NCBI RefSeq assembly: GCF_052030545.1
Contig: NZ_JBPDIH010000003.1
Span: 496,001 to 560,000, forward strand
Reading direction: 5' to 3'
From: CANMXU01 sp052030545
Lineage (GTDB): Bacteria > Pseudomonadota > Gammaproteobacteria > Enterobacterales > Alteromonadaceae
Length of the DNA: 64,000 nt
Shown here piece after piece: positions 8,002 to 17,577 of this stretch. How positions within the stretch are numbered: position 1 is the stretch's first letter; each line of letters opens with the position of its first letter. The position numbers were made by a program, and so were the translations under genes. The notes under the pieces are model-generated. The model ran no database searches, was not told where the DNA came from, and saw nothing but the letters and a program-made list of their open reading frames with translations.

Positions 8002-9978
8002 ATGAGTTCAACCAAAAATAATAGTGCTAATCAAACCAGACGTGAAAAACGTGAAGCCGCGGAAGCATTTCTAAAAAACGTATCTGATCAATCATTCCCC
8101 AATTCTAAAAAAGTTTACGTTGAAGGTAAAATTCACGACATTAAAGTCGGTATGCGTGAAATCACCCTAACCGATACGCTTGTTAGCGGCAGCAAAGACA
8201 ACCCAGTATATGAAAAAAATGAACCGCTTTGTGTATACGACACTTCAGGTTTTTACACTGACGAAAATGTTGAAATAGACGTACACAAAGGCATTCCACG
8301 TTTGCGTGAAAGCTGGATTGATGCCCGCGCAGATGTTGAAACGCTTGACTCTAAAACCTCAGAATATACTCAACAACGTTTAGCCGATGAAGGTTTAGAC
8401 CACCTGCGTTTTGAACATTTACCGAAAGTGCTGCGTGCTAAAAAAGGTAAAAATGTGTCGCAAATGCATTACGCCAAACAAGGCATTATTACCCCTGAAA
8501 TGGAATACATTGCCATTCGCGAAAACCTAAAGCGTGAACAAGTAAAAGACGAAATTTTACTTCAGCAGCATAAAGGCCAATCATTCGGCGCGAGTATTCC
8601 TGAGCAAATCACCCCAGAATTTGTCCGTGACGAAGTTGCCCGCGGCCGCGCCATTATTCCGGTAAACATTAACCATCCTGAGTGTGAACCAATGATCATT
8701 GGTCGTAACTTTTTAATTAAAGTCAACGCCAATATTGGTAACTCGGCGGTAACTTCATCAATTGAAGAAGAAGTTGAAAAGCTGGTTTGGTCAGCTAAAT
8801 GGGGCGCTGATACGGTCATGGATTTATCCACCGGCCGTAACATTCATGAAACCCGTGAGTGGATTTTACGTAACTCGCCAGTGCCTATTGGCACCGTACC
8901 GATTTACCAAGCGCTAGAAAAAGTAAACGGCGTCGCTGAAGACCTAACTTGGGAAATTTTCCGCGATACCCTTATTGAACAAGCCGAGCAAGGGGTTGAT
9001 TATTTTACCATTCACGCCGGTGTATTATTACGCTACGTGCCGATGACCGCCAAACGTGTGACTGGCATAGTATCGCGTGGTGGTTCGATCATGGCTAAAT
9101 GGTGTTTAGCGCATCATAAAGAAAACTTCTTATATACCCACTTTGAAGATATTTGTGAAATCTTAAAACAATACGATGTTTCGTTTTCATTAGGTGATGG
9201 TCTGCGCCCAGGTTCAGTGGCTGATGCTAACGACGAAGCACAATTTTCAGAATTACGTACGTTAGGCGAATTAACTAAAATCGCTTGGCAGCACGACGTG
9301 CAAACCATTATTGAAGGCCCAGGTCACGTACCGCTTCATATGATCAAAGAAAACATGGAAGAGCAATTAGAGCATTGTGGTGAAGCGCCGTTTTATACGC
9401 TTGGGCCACTAACCACGGATATTGCGCCGGGTTACGATCACATCACCTCAGGCATTGGCGCGGCTAATATTGGTTGGTACGGCTGTGCGATGCTGTGTTA
9501 CGTAACACCTAAAGAGCATTTAGGCTTACCGAATAAAGAAGACGTAAAAGAAGGCTTAATTACGTATAAAATTGCCGCTCATGCCGGTGATTTAGCCAAA
9601 GGCCATCCGGGCGCGCAAATTCGCGATAACGCCATGAGTAAGGCGCGTTTTGAGTTTCGTTGGTACGATCAATTCAACATAGGCTTAGACCCAGAAACCG
9701 CGCGCGCTTATCACGATGAAACCTTGCCGCAAGAATCAGGCAAAGTTGCGCATTTTTGTTCAATGTGTGGGCCAAAATTCTGTTCTATGAAAATTTCTCA
9801 AGAAGTGCGCGATTATGCCGCTGATTTAGAAAGCGGCAACAAAATTGAAATTCAACTGCTTGATGAAACGGTTGTGCTTGATGCTAGCGTCGCGCAATCT
9901 GAAGTCGAAAAAGGCATGGCCGAAAAGTCGGCTGAATTTAAAAACGCCGGTAGCGAAATCTACCAACTTAGCAAATAA
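8002..9978 (+). CDS. thiC: Phosphomethylpyrimidine synthase ThiC
   Basis: A 658-residue radical-SAM enzyme that converts aminoimidazole ribotide to HMP phosphate, the pyrimidine half of thiamine. The C-terminal CSMCGPKFC motif supplies the CxxCxxxxC cysteines for the 4Fe-4S cluster. The central ThiC core is full length, with the N-terminal extension usual in proteobacteria. The start follows a good AAGGTGAG ribosome site. It is the first gene of the riboswitch-controlled thi operon; the next gene begins 12 bp downstream. Confidence 0.97.
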   Translation: MSSTKNNSANQTRREKREAAEAFLKNVSDQSFPNSKKVYVEGKIHDIKVGMREITLTDTLVSGSKDNPVYEKNEPLCVYDTSGFYTDENVEIDVHKGIPRLRESWIDARADVETLDSKTSEYTQQRLADEGLDHLRFEHLPKVLRAKKGKNVSQMHYAKQGIITPEMEYIAIRENLKREQVKDEILLQQHKGQSFGASIPEQITPEFVRDEVARGRAIIPVNINHPECEPMIIGRNFLIKVNANIGNSAVTSSIEEEVEKLVWSAKWGADTVMDLSTGRNIHETREWILRNSPVPIGTVPIYQALEKVNGVAEDLTWEIFRDTLIEQAEQGVDYFTIHAGVLLRYVPMTAKRVTGIVSRGGSIMAKWCLAHHKENFLYTHFEDICEILKQYDVSFSLGDGLRPGSVADANDEAQFSELRTLGELTKIAWQHDVQTIIEGPGHVPLHMIKENMEEQLEHCGEAPFYTLGPLTTDIAPGYDHITSGIGAANIGWYGCAMLCYVTPKEHLGLPNKEDVKEGLITYKIAAHAGDLAKGHPGAQIRDNAMSKARFEFRWYDQFNIGLDPETARAYHDETLPQESGKVAHFCSMCGPKFCSMKISQEVRDYAADLESGNKIEIQLLDETVVLDASVAQSEVEKGMAEKSAEFKNAGSEIYQLSK

Positions 9979-9990
9979 GCGCCATAGACA

Positions 9991-11187
9991 ATGAAATCTA
10001 TTGGTATTGTCGGTGCAGGTTTAATGGGGCGTTTAACCGCCCTAACCTTGCATCGTCATGGCTTTAAGGTCACGCTATTTGATAAAGACAGCCAAGCCGC
10101 GCATAACAGCGCCGCTTATGCTGCCGCCGGTTTATTAACGCCGCTCGGTGAAGCTATATCAAGTGAAAAAAACATTGTGGATATGGGCTTTGAATCCCTC
10201 AAGCTTTGGCCTGAGTTATTAAAAACTTTAGACGAATACGTGTTTTTTCAACAAAAAGGCGCGTTAATGGTCAGCCACGAGCAAGATAAAGGCGACTACT
10301 TACGCATTTTGCGTTATTTGCAAAATCACTACCCAGAGGCAAACAGCCAGCAAGTAAACCGTGAACAATTACAGCAACTTGAACCTGAGTTAGGGCGCAG
10401 TTTTCATCAAGGTTTATTCCTGCCTGATGAAGGTCAAATTGGTAACCGCCGCTTATTAATTGCCTTGAAAAAACAGTTAATCAGCGAAGGCATCAATTGG
10501 CTATGTGATTGTGAAGTCTCTGCGATAATGCCAAAGAAAAATGGCGCAACACTTCACTATCAACTTAATGGCAACAAAGCACAATCTGCCTTTGATTTAG
10601 TGATAGATTGTCGCGGTTTGGGGGCAAAGTCGAGTAAGCAAAAAGATAGTGTAAATCAGCTGAAAAATTTACGCGGCGTGCGTGGTGAGCTCTTTCAATT
10701 ATTTGCGCCTGAGGTGAAATTATCACGACCGGTTCGGTTAATGCACCCAAGGTATCAGCTTTATATCGCGCCAAAAGATAAAGGTTTTTATGTGGTGGGC
10801 GCCACGCAAATTGAAAGCGATGATAACAGCCCAATGACAGTGCGTTCAGCTATGGAATTACTTAGCGCCGCCTATAGCGTGCATCCGGGGTTTGCTGAGG
10901 CTAATATTCGCCAGCATGTTAGTCAATGTCGACCAGCGTTTGACGATAATCAGCCCAAAATCACCTTAGGCAAGCATGTCATTCAAATCAACGGCTTATA
11001 CCGTCATGGTTTTTTGATTGCGCCAGTATTGCTTAAACAAATTGAGCAACTAACGCTAAGTTTAGCTACGCATAACAGCCGCGATTTTTTAGCCCAGCCT
11101 TGCCAAATTAGCCAATACCTTAGCGAGCAAAATTTTCAATATTCACACTTACAGGCGATAACCGCTCATGAACAATATTCACATTAA
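9991..11187 (+). CDS. thiO: FAD-dependent glycine oxidase ThiO
   Basis: A 398-residue flavin oxidoreductase with an N-terminal Rossmann GAGLMG motif (residues 7-12) and a DAO-type fold. It lies between thiC and thiS, where ThiO makes the dehydroglycine needed for the thiazole ring in aerobic thiamine synthesis, replacing radical ThiH. Its 3' end overlaps thiS by 20 bases, implying coupled translation. Specific glycine oxidase activity is inferred from the operon rather than from residues I can diagnose. Confidence 0.88.
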   Translation: MKSIGIVGAGLMGRLTALTLHRHGFKVTLFDKDSQAAHNSAAYAAAGLLTPLGEAISSEKNIVDMGFESLKLWPELLKTLDEYVFFQQKGALMVSHEQDKGDYLRILRYLQNHYPEANSQQVNREQLQQLEPELGRSFHQGLFLPDEGQIGNRRLLIALKKQLISEGINWLCDCEVSAIMPKKNGATLHYQLNGNKAQSAFDLVIDCRGLGAKSSKQKDSVNQLKNLRGVRGELFQLFAPEVKLSRPVRLMHPRYQLYIAPKDKGFYVVGATQIESDDNSPMTVRSAMELLSAAYSVHPGFAEANIRQHVSQCRPAFDDNQPKITLGKHVIQINGLYRHGFLIAPVLLKQIEQLTLSLATHNSRDFLAQPCQISQYLSEQNFQYSHLQAITAHEQYSH

Positions 11188-11383
11188 CGGCGAGCTATTT
11201 AGCTTTGACAAAAGACAAGCAGGCTTTTTAGATCAAGCCTTAAGCATGTATTTTCAAGGACAAACACAAAGTACCTTTGCAATTGCCCTCAATGGTGAAT
11301 TTATTGGCAAAACTGACTATGCGCACACGCCAATAAAAAACGGCGATAGCATAGACATTATGCTGCCTATTCAGGGCGGCTAA
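11168..11383 (+). CDS. thiS: Sulfur carrier protein ThiS
   Basis: A 71-residue ubiquitin-like protein ending in the required Gly-Gly (PIQGG). In the pathway the C-terminus is adenylated, turned into a thiocarboxylate and donates sulfur to ThiG. The N-terminus overlaps thiO. No thiF adenylyltransferase is present in this operon, so activation must come from a gene elsewhere. Confidence 0.93.
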   Translation: MNNIHINGELFSFDKRQAGFLDQALSMYFQGQTQSTFAIALNGEFIGKTDYAHTPIKNGDSIDIMLPIQGG

Positions 11384-11440
11384 GCCGTACTTACTGAAAA
11401 ATACGCATAAAGACCACATTCAATTATTAAGAAGAACGTT

Positions 11441-12244
11441 ATGTCATTAACCATATACGGACAACAGCTTAACAGTCGCTTACTGATCGGCAGCGCCCTT
11501 TATGCGTCGCCAGAGGTGATGAAACGCGCCATTTTAGCCAGTGGCTCACAAGTGGTGACACTATCGCTGAAACGCCAAAACCCAAGTGAAAAGTCAGGTG
11601 CGCAAATTTGGCAATACATTCAAGAAATTGTCAGCAGTGTTGATGGCTATTTATTACCCAATACCGCCGGCTGTCGCACCGCTCAAGAAGTTTTCACCTT
11701 AGCGCAAATGAGCCGTGAAATTTTTCAAACCGACTGGATAAAACTGGAAACCATCGGCGACGATTATAACTTGCAACCGGATCCGATTGAATTATTGAAA
11801 GCGACTGAAATGCTGATCAAAGCAGGCTTTAAAGTATTACCCTATTGCACCGATGATTTAGTGATTTGTCAGCGTTTATGGGATTTAGGCTGTGAAGTGA
11901 TCATGCCTTGGGCATCACCTATTGGCACTGGCAAAGGGTTAATGAACCCATATAACTTAGAAACCATTCGCATGCGTTTGCCCGAAGCAACATTAATTTT
12001 AGACGCTGGCATTGGTAAACCGTCTGATGCCTGCTTAGCGATGGAAATGGGTTATGACGGCATATTATTAAATAGCGCGGTTGCCCTTGCCGATAACCCT
12101 GTTGCCATGGCGCAAGCGTTTTCAGGTGCCATTAACGCCGGCGAACAAGCCTATGTTGCCGGCATTATGAGCGAGCGCCAAACCGCACAAGCGAGCACGC
12201 CGACTTTAGATACGCCGTTTTGGCACCAACCGAGTGTTAAATAG
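11441..12244 (+). CDS. thiG: Thiazole synthase ThiG
   Basis: A 267-residue TIM-barrel enzyme that builds thiazole phosphate from deoxyxylulose phosphate, dehydroglycine and ThiS thiocarboxylate. The typical opening (YGQQLNSRLLIGSALY), the WIKLETIGD segment with the Schiff-base lysine region and the phosphate-binding IGTGKG and LDAGIG loops are visible. Length is normal for the family. A 57-bp gap separates it from thiS and 9 bp from the next gene. Confidence 0.95.
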   Translation: MSLTIYGQQLNSRLLIGSALYASPEVMKRAILASGSQVVTLSLKRQNPSEKSGAQIWQYIQEIVSSVDGYLLPNTAGCRTAQEVFTLAQMSREIFQTDWIKLETIGDDYNLQPDPIELLKATEMLIKAGFKVLPYCTDDLVICQRLWDLGCEVIMPWASPIGTGKGLMNPYNLETIRMRLPEATLILDAGIGKPSDACLAMEMGYDGILLNSAVALADNPVAMAQAFSGAINAGEQAYVAGIMSERQTAQASTPTLDTPFWHQPSVK

Positions 12245-12253
12245 GAAATTTTG

Positions 12254-13831
12254 ATGACCGATAAAGCGATTGTTTGGAGTATTTCAGGCAGCGATTGCTC
12301 AGGTGGTGCCGGCATTGCCGCCGATATAAAAACCGCACAAGCACTTGGCTGTGAACTGTGTTATTTGATCACCGCCAATACCGCGCAAAATTCACAAAAA
12401 TTAGTGGCGGTAAACCCAGTCAGTATTGATATTTTAGATCAACAAGCGCAAACCTTGCTTGCTGATAAACTCCCAGCGGTGGTGAAAATTGGTTTAGTGG
12501 CAAGCAAAGCGCAAATTACTTGGCTTTGTCAGTTATTAGCTGAGTTGAAACAGCAAAACAGCGCATTACAGGTAGTATTTGATCCGGTCGGCTCTGCCAG
12601 TGTTGGCGGCAAGTTTTCATCGTTAAGCACTCAAGATTTTAAGCCTTTACTTGCGTTAGTTGATGTTATCACGCCAAACCTTATTGAAGCGCAAGCGCTA
12701 AGTAGCGGCGATTGTAATAATGAAACTGAAAGTGAAAGCGACAATCCACAAGCTTTAGCGGAAAATATCGCAGCATTTGGTATCAATTCGGTCATCATTA
12801 AAGCTGGGCACAGCGACAATAAAACCTTTGCAAATGACTATTGCCTGCATAAGCTAAAAAGCACCGAAACCAGTAATGTCGTTAATGGTGAAACGATTAG
12901 CTATCAGCTAAATTCTCCGCGCATTAATAGCCATTTTAGCCATGGCGGCGGCTGTAGTTTTGCTAGCGCCATTAGCTGTTATTTAGCGCAAGGTTACCTA
13001 TTACGCGACGCCTTTACGTTAGCCAAAACCTTTATCAACCAAGGCTTAAAAGCCAATGAAGGCAAGTGTGATTATTACGGCGCTTTTGAACAAGTTTCGC
13101 GACAATCAACCCCATCGTCACTAAACCAAAACCGTGATTTTTTCCCGCAAGTACAAAGCGCGCTAAATCTGCAATATCAACACTTAGCTGCATTTAAAAG
13201 TCTTGAACAACCGCGAAATGGCAAGCAAAGTTTAGGTTTATATCCAGTGGTCGACTCACTTGCATGGTTAGAAAAACTGCTGCCGTGTCAGCTTAATATT
13301 ATTCAATTAAGAGTTAAAAATTTAGCTGGCGCTGCGCTTGAAGAAACCATTAAAAAAGCTATCGCTTTATACAAAAACTCAAACACTAGACTGTTCATTA
13401 ACGACTACTGGCAACTGGCGATAAAACACGGCGCTTATGGCGTGCATATTGGCCAAGAAGATTTGCAAGATGCTGACTTAGCCGCCATTGAACAATCAGG
13501 TTTGCGTTTAGGTATTAGTACCCACGGCTGCTATGAATTTTTATTAGCCCAGCAATTAAAACCTTCCTACCTTGCCGTTGGCGCAATATTCCCCACCAAA
13601 ACCAAAGACATGACTGGCCAAATTCAAGGCATAGATAATTTAAGCCAAATATTAACACTCACCACCGACATTCCCGTCGTCGCCATTGGCGGCATTAATC
13701 ATCAACGGGCAGAACAAGTGTGGCAAACAGGTGTTGACAGCATAGCCGTGGTTACCGCGATTACTGAGGCGGAAGATTATCGAGCCTCGGTGAATAAGTT
13801 TAAAGCGCTACTCACTCGCGCAATAAACTAA
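12254..13831 (+). CDS. thiDE: Fused HMP-P kinase / thiamine phosphate synthase ThiDE
   Basis: A two-domain fusion. Residues about 1-275 are ThiD (hydroxymethylpyrimidine phosphate kinase), with the SGSDCSGGAGIAADIK opening. Residues about 310-525 are ThiE (thiamine phosphate synthase), with IIQLRVKN, LFINDYW, GVHIGQEDL and a PTKTKDM-type pyrophosphate loop. The fusion joins the last two precursor steps. The GTGC-type anion-hole motif of ThiD reads HGGGC here. I chose the ATG at 12254 rather than the TTG just before it because AGGAAA is well spaced from it. It is the last gene of the operon and is followed by a terminator. Confidence 0.94.
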   Translation: MTDKAIVWSISGSDCSGGAGIAADIKTAQALGCELCYLITANTAQNSQKLVAVNPVSIDILDQQAQTLLADKLPAVVKIGLVASKAQITWLCQLLAELKQQNSALQVVFDPVGSASVGGKFSSLSTQDFKPLLALVDVITPNLIEAQALSSGDCNNETESESDNPQALAENIAAFGINSVIIKAGHSDNKTFANDYCLHKLKSTETSNVVNGETISYQLNSPRINSHFSHGGGCSFASAISCYLAQGYLLRDAFTLAKTFINQGLKANEGKCDYYGAFEQVSRQSTPSSLNQNRDFFPQVQSALNLQYQHLAAFKSLEQPRNGKQSLGLYPVVDSLAWLEKLLPCQLNIIQLRVKNLAGAALEETIKKAIALYKNSNTRLFINDYWQLAIKHGAYGVHIGQEDLQDADLAAIEQSGLRLGISTHGCYEFLLAQQLKPSYLAVGAIFPTKTKDMTGQIQGIDNLSQILTLTTDIPVVAIGGINHQRAEQVWQTGVDSIAVVTAITEAEDYRASVNKFKALLTRAIN

Positions 13832-13836
13832 AACTA

Positions 13837-13863
13837 AAAAGGTGCACTAATGCACCTTTTTTC
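13837..13863. terminator. Bidirectional terminator between thiDE and letB
   Basis: AGGTGCA and TGCACCT form a 7-bp stem with a four-base loop, flanked by an A run on the left and a T run on the right. It can therefore stop both the thi operon (plus) and the letAB operon (minus). Confidence 0.88.
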
Positions 13864-13874
13864 ATTCGTAATAT

Positions 13875-16800
13875 TTACTGATTTAGACTTATTTTCGCTC
13901 GCCACGCTAACCATTCAGGTTTTGGATTGTCATGCAAAATAAACTGGTGTCCTTGTTCTACTTGCGCTTGTTCTATTTTAGCTTGTTCTATTTTGTCAGC
14001 CGACACTTGTTCAGCTTGCTCTTGCGTGTCTTCAGGTGTGGCAAAAGCAATACCGCCAGCAAGTACTGATTCTACCGATTCAACATCAACGCTCACGCCA
14101 GAAAAAATACCGCCTTCAAGGGTAAAGCCACTAGTATTCCAAAATTGACTATTACGTTTAACCAGTGGTGCGTATTTGTCAAAAATATTCAGGAAGATAT
14201 CAACCGAGTCAGCACTCGCAGATAAATCAATGCCAATAACTTCACCCACAGGTACTTGACGGTACAGCACTGGGTTACCAACGCGTACCGAGCCAAGTCG
14301 CGCAGCGGTAACTTTAATATTTAAGCCATAGTTTAGCTGTTCGGTAACTGGCGCAATATTCTCTGCGACAAAGTGCGTTAGCAGCTCACCATTTCCAGGG
14401 CGAATATTAATAAAACCACCCTCGATAACAGAGCCGATATTTTTATTACCCACTAAACCTATTTCAGTTTGCTCTAACCAGAATTGAGTACCTTGTACAG
14501 CAAACTTACGGCCAAAATCATTCAAATAAGCAACGGCAATAATGCCTTGTGTTTCAGGGGCAAGGCTTAACTTAGTAATGCTGCCAATATCTTGGTTTTG
14601 ATATTTAACTTTCATGAAGTTTTTTAAGCCTTTAGCTTCGTTGAAAAACAAGGTGATCGCTAAACCAGCTTGTTTGGCATACCCTAAGCTATTGTATAAT
14701 GAGTATTTATCACCTTCTTGAACGACAAGATCTTCGCTATTTTCTGGTGGATTATAAAAGCTGATTCCGCCTTTTAATATTGCGTCTGCTGACTCAGTTT
14801 TAACAACAAAATTGGTTAAGCCGCCAGACACCGTGACACCGCTGGCATTATAAAAACGCGTTAAGCCATTTACCAAGTGTCGGTACTGCTCGTCTATGGT
14901 GATATTAATGTTAACGTCATCTTCGTTTTCATCGAGTGAAACATTATCCACTTCACCAACAGCAATACCACGATAACTAATTAAACTGCCGGAACTAACC
15001 ACACTACCACTACTGGCATTTAACGTTAATTGCAGGCCTTCTGCGCTGTGATGTTTAATTGGCGGTACCAGTGACACATCAAACTGTTTTTGTTTATTAC
15101 CTTCTCCGGTGTTGATGGCGATATAAGAGCCACCAAATAATGCTTCTGTGTCGGTTAATCCGGCCAACGACATTTTTGGCGACACTAGCCAAAATTGTGT
15201 TTTTTCACGTAAAATGTCTTCATATTCAGGCAAGATCCCCGCAATCATTCGATAGCCGTCTTTATAAGGGGTTAGCTTTTGAATAGCGCCGATTACTTGC
15301 CCTTGCAGCATTATTCGTGTGTTTTCAGAAATGCCTTTGACGTTTTTAATTGCTAGCTCAAAATTCACCCGTTGTTTGGCACGTTCTGCATCAGAAAATA
15401 AGGTAAATCTGTCGCCATTTTCAGCAAGCTGTTTATTGCTTTCTTGCGTGGTTTTGTCGTCTACAGCATTTTTATCCGCGAGACCTTTATCGAAGGCAAT
15501 ACCGCCTTGAACAATCGACATTAAGCTTTGCGCTTGCACTTCAAAGCTCTGTAAACCACCTGATATTTTCACGCCACTGACATTCCAAAATCGGCTGTCT
15601 TTAGCAACATAACTCTGATATTGGGGTTCAATAAAAATATGCAGTAAAAACTGATCGGGCCCTAAGTTTTCAATGGCTTGAATATTACCCACTTGTTGTT
15701 GTTGATAATAAATACCACTGCCAACCGTAAGTGAGTTCAGTTCAGTTGTGGTTAGCACTAAATGTAATCCCGACTCTGAATATTTATAAGCAGGTTTTTG
15801 TTTAAAAACATTAAAGCGTGATTTTTCATTGCCCGATAAACTAAAACGCACGCCAATATGATTACCAAGTAACAAAGACTGCATATTGGTAATACCCGCA
15901 AGACCAAGCTTAGCCGAGACTACATAAAACTCAGTGCCTTCGGTTAGATAAGGTACGACTCTTGGGTTCATCACGACTTTCGCGACTATTTTTCGCTTTT
16001 TAGGGTCGATATCTATAAACGACTCAACTTTACCAATGGTAAGCCCTTGATACATTATTTTTGTGCCAACATCGATGCCTGAATGCCATTCGAGTACCAA
16101 CTCAATTGCATGGCCCATTTCAGCACTTTGAAAATCAGAGAATAACTCAAATATTTGCCCAGTTCTGGCCGGTGGTAAGGCAACATCATAACTGGAATTA
16201 TCAAAGGCGATGCCGCCAACAATAATTGAGGCAAGTGAATCGGTATTAATCTTGATTCCTGAGCTTAACGACGCATTAACTTCAATGCCGCTAGCATTCC
16301 AAAAACGCGAGTTTTCTTTCACTAAATCCGCATATTCGGGCTTAATAAAGACACTCACATCAACTAGGTTTTGTTTGTCGTTATATTTAAAGCCTTCGAC
16401 ATGACCTACTGGAATTTGCTTAAAGCTTACTGGTGAGTTTTTACCTAATGAGCCAAGTGCTTGCGTTTGCAAAACAATATGCAAACCCGCTAAAGACTTA
16501 TCAATATCAGGCTCTTCTATTAAGGCAATAAATTCTCGCTGTGAGTCGGCATCTTCGCCGATATATGGGCGAATATTAATATAACTACCGGATAATAACG
16601 TATCTAAGCCTTTAACGCCTTGAAAGGAAATATCCGCAGTAACGTACCAAAACATGGTTTTGTCGGTCAGCATATTCACTGTACTGGGGATCATTTCAAT
16701 TTCAGCTTTTACATTTTGTAGATCACTAGTCACCTCTACGTTGCGCACTACACCAACGGTTAGTCCTTTGTAGCGAACTTCGGTTTTTCCGGCAACAATA

Positions 16801-16967
16801 CCGCTGGCGCTTTCAAATTGCACTTCAATAAAAATGCCTTTTTCAGACAGTGCTTTGTACAGCAACCAACCACCAAAAATTAGAGCAATTGCAGGAATTA
16901 ACCATACCGCTGAAAACCCTTCGCGTTGCTCAACTTTTACTGTGCTAATTTGGCCATCATTGGTCAT
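13875..16967 (-). CDS. letB: LetB-like intermembrane lipid transport protein with eight MCE domains
   Basis: A 1030-residue protein of the PqiB/LetB (YebT) class. One N-terminal membrane helix (about residues 19-41) anchors it in the inner membrane. MCE (MlaD) domains begin near residues 46, 159, 283, 399, 531, 642, 766 and 880, each with the pattern hydrophobic strand, G-V-h-Y-[RKQ]-G-x-x-[IV]-G. E. coli LetB has seven, PqiB three, so eight would give a longer periplasmic tube for lipids. The ATG at 16967 overlaps the stop of the LetA C half; a longer frame upstream would run far into that gene. Confidence 0.9.
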   Translation of the reverse strand: MTNDGQISTVKVEQREGFSAVWLIPAIALIFGGWLLYKALSEKGIFIEVQFESASGIVAGKTEVRYKGLTVGVVRNVEVTSDLQNVKAEIEMIPSTVNMLTDKTMFWYVTADISFQGVKGLDTLLSGSYINIRPYIGEDADSQREFIALIEEPDIDKSLAGLHIVLQTQALGSLGKNSPVSFKQIPVGHVEGFKYNDKQNLVDVSVFIKPEYADLVKENSRFWNASGIEVNASLSSGIKINTDSLASIIVGGIAFDNSSYDVALPPARTGQIFELFSDFQSAEMGHAIELVLEWHSGIDVGTKIMYQGLTIGKVESFIDIDPKKRKIVAKVVMNPRVVPYLTEGTEFYVVSAKLGLAGITNMQSLLLGNHIGVRFSLSGNEKSRFNVFKQKPAYKYSESGLHLVLTTTELNSLTVGSGIYYQQQQVGNIQAIENLGPDQFLLHIFIEPQYQSYVAKDSRFWNVSGVKISGGLQSFEVQAQSLMSIVQGGIAFDKGLADKNAVDDKTTQESNKQLAENGDRFTLFSDAERAKQRVNFELAIKNVKGISENTRIMLQGQVIGAIQKLTPYKDGYRMIAGILPEYEDILREKTQFWLVSPKMSLAGLTDTEALFGGSYIAINTGEGNKQKQFDVSLVPPIKHHSAEGLQLTLNASSGSVVSSGSLISYRGIAVGEVDNVSLDENEDDVNINITIDEQYRHLVNGLTRFYNASGVTVSGGLTNFVVKTESADAILKGGISFYNPPENSEDLVVQEGDKYSLYNSLGYAKQAGLAITLFFNEAKGLKNFMKVKYQNQDIGSITKLSLAPETQGIIAVAYLNDFGRKFAVQGTQFWLEQTEIGLVGNKNIGSVIEGGFINIRPGNGELLTHFVAENIAPVTEQLNYGLNIKVTAARLGSVRVGNPVLYRQVPVGEVIGIDLSASADSVDIFLNIFDKYAPLVKRNSQFWNTSGFTLEGGIFSGVSVDVESVESVLAGGIAFATPEDTQEQAEQVSADKIEQAKIEQAQVEQGHQFILHDNPKPEWLAWRAKISLNQ

Positions 16968-17577
16968 TTTCTGGTACGTCCCATAATAATCGTGAATCAA
17001 AACTCTGTGCGGCAAACATGGTAAAAATTACCATTAGGGTGAAATAAGTACTACCAGCGCCAGCTTCAACCGAGGTGACAAACCCTAAGTTCACCACAGC
17101 AACCATCAATGCAACTACAAATACATCAAGCATCGACCAAGGCCCTAAAAACTCTATTAAATGAAATAGCTTAGCGCGGCGTTTAGCAGACAATTTAGAG
17201 CCTTTTTTAACGCTATACATTAATAAAATTAGCCCTGCTATTTTAGCAAGTGGAATTAAAAAGCTGGCAATAAATACCACCACCGCAATGGGATAAACGC
17301 CAGTTTCAGCAAAGTACTCTATGCCTTCTAAAATGGTAGAGGCATCGCGTTCACCAATGCTATTAATAACCATCATAGGTAATAAATTAGCAGGAATAAG
17401 GAAAATAATCGCGGTAACCGTCCACGCCATAGTAAGCTTCAAACTGTTTTTTTTACGTAAAGTAAAAGTCGCTAAACAGCGGGAACAGCATTGTTTTTCG
17501 TCACCACAAATGGGATTAGTTTTATGGCATTTAGGGCATAAACATAAACCTGACGCTTTAGCTGTTGCTGTGTTCAC
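16957..17577 (-). CDS. PqiA-domain membrane protein, C-terminal half of a split LetA
   Basis: A protein of 206 residues with a zinc-ribbon-like pair of motifs (CPKCHK and CCSRC) followed by about four membrane helices, the layout of one PqiA domain. The start is GTG at 17577: GGAGG sits 6 bases upstream, and this gives a 20-base overlap with the preceding gene, whereas the ATG at 17658 would overlap by 101 bases. LetA in E. coli carries two such domains in one chain; here they are two genes. It is the inner-membrane partner of LetB, whose ATG overlaps its stop codon. Confidence 0.85.
   Translation of the reverse strand: MNTATAKASGLCLCPKCHKTNPICGDEKQCCSRCLATFTLRKKNSLKLTMAWTVTAIIFLIPANLLPMMVINSIGERDASTILEGIEYFAETGVYPIAVVVFIASFLIPLAKIAGLILLMYSVKKGSKLSAKRRAKLFHLIEFLGPWSMLDVFVVALMVAVVNLGFVTSVEAGAGSTYFTLMVIFTMFAAQSFDSRLLWDVPENDQ

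Noticed and set aside
12955..12972. A broken ThiD active site (HGGGC in place of GTGC)
   Set aside because: Gly for Thr at this loop may be tolerated and the rest of the domain is intact, so I do not call it inactive.
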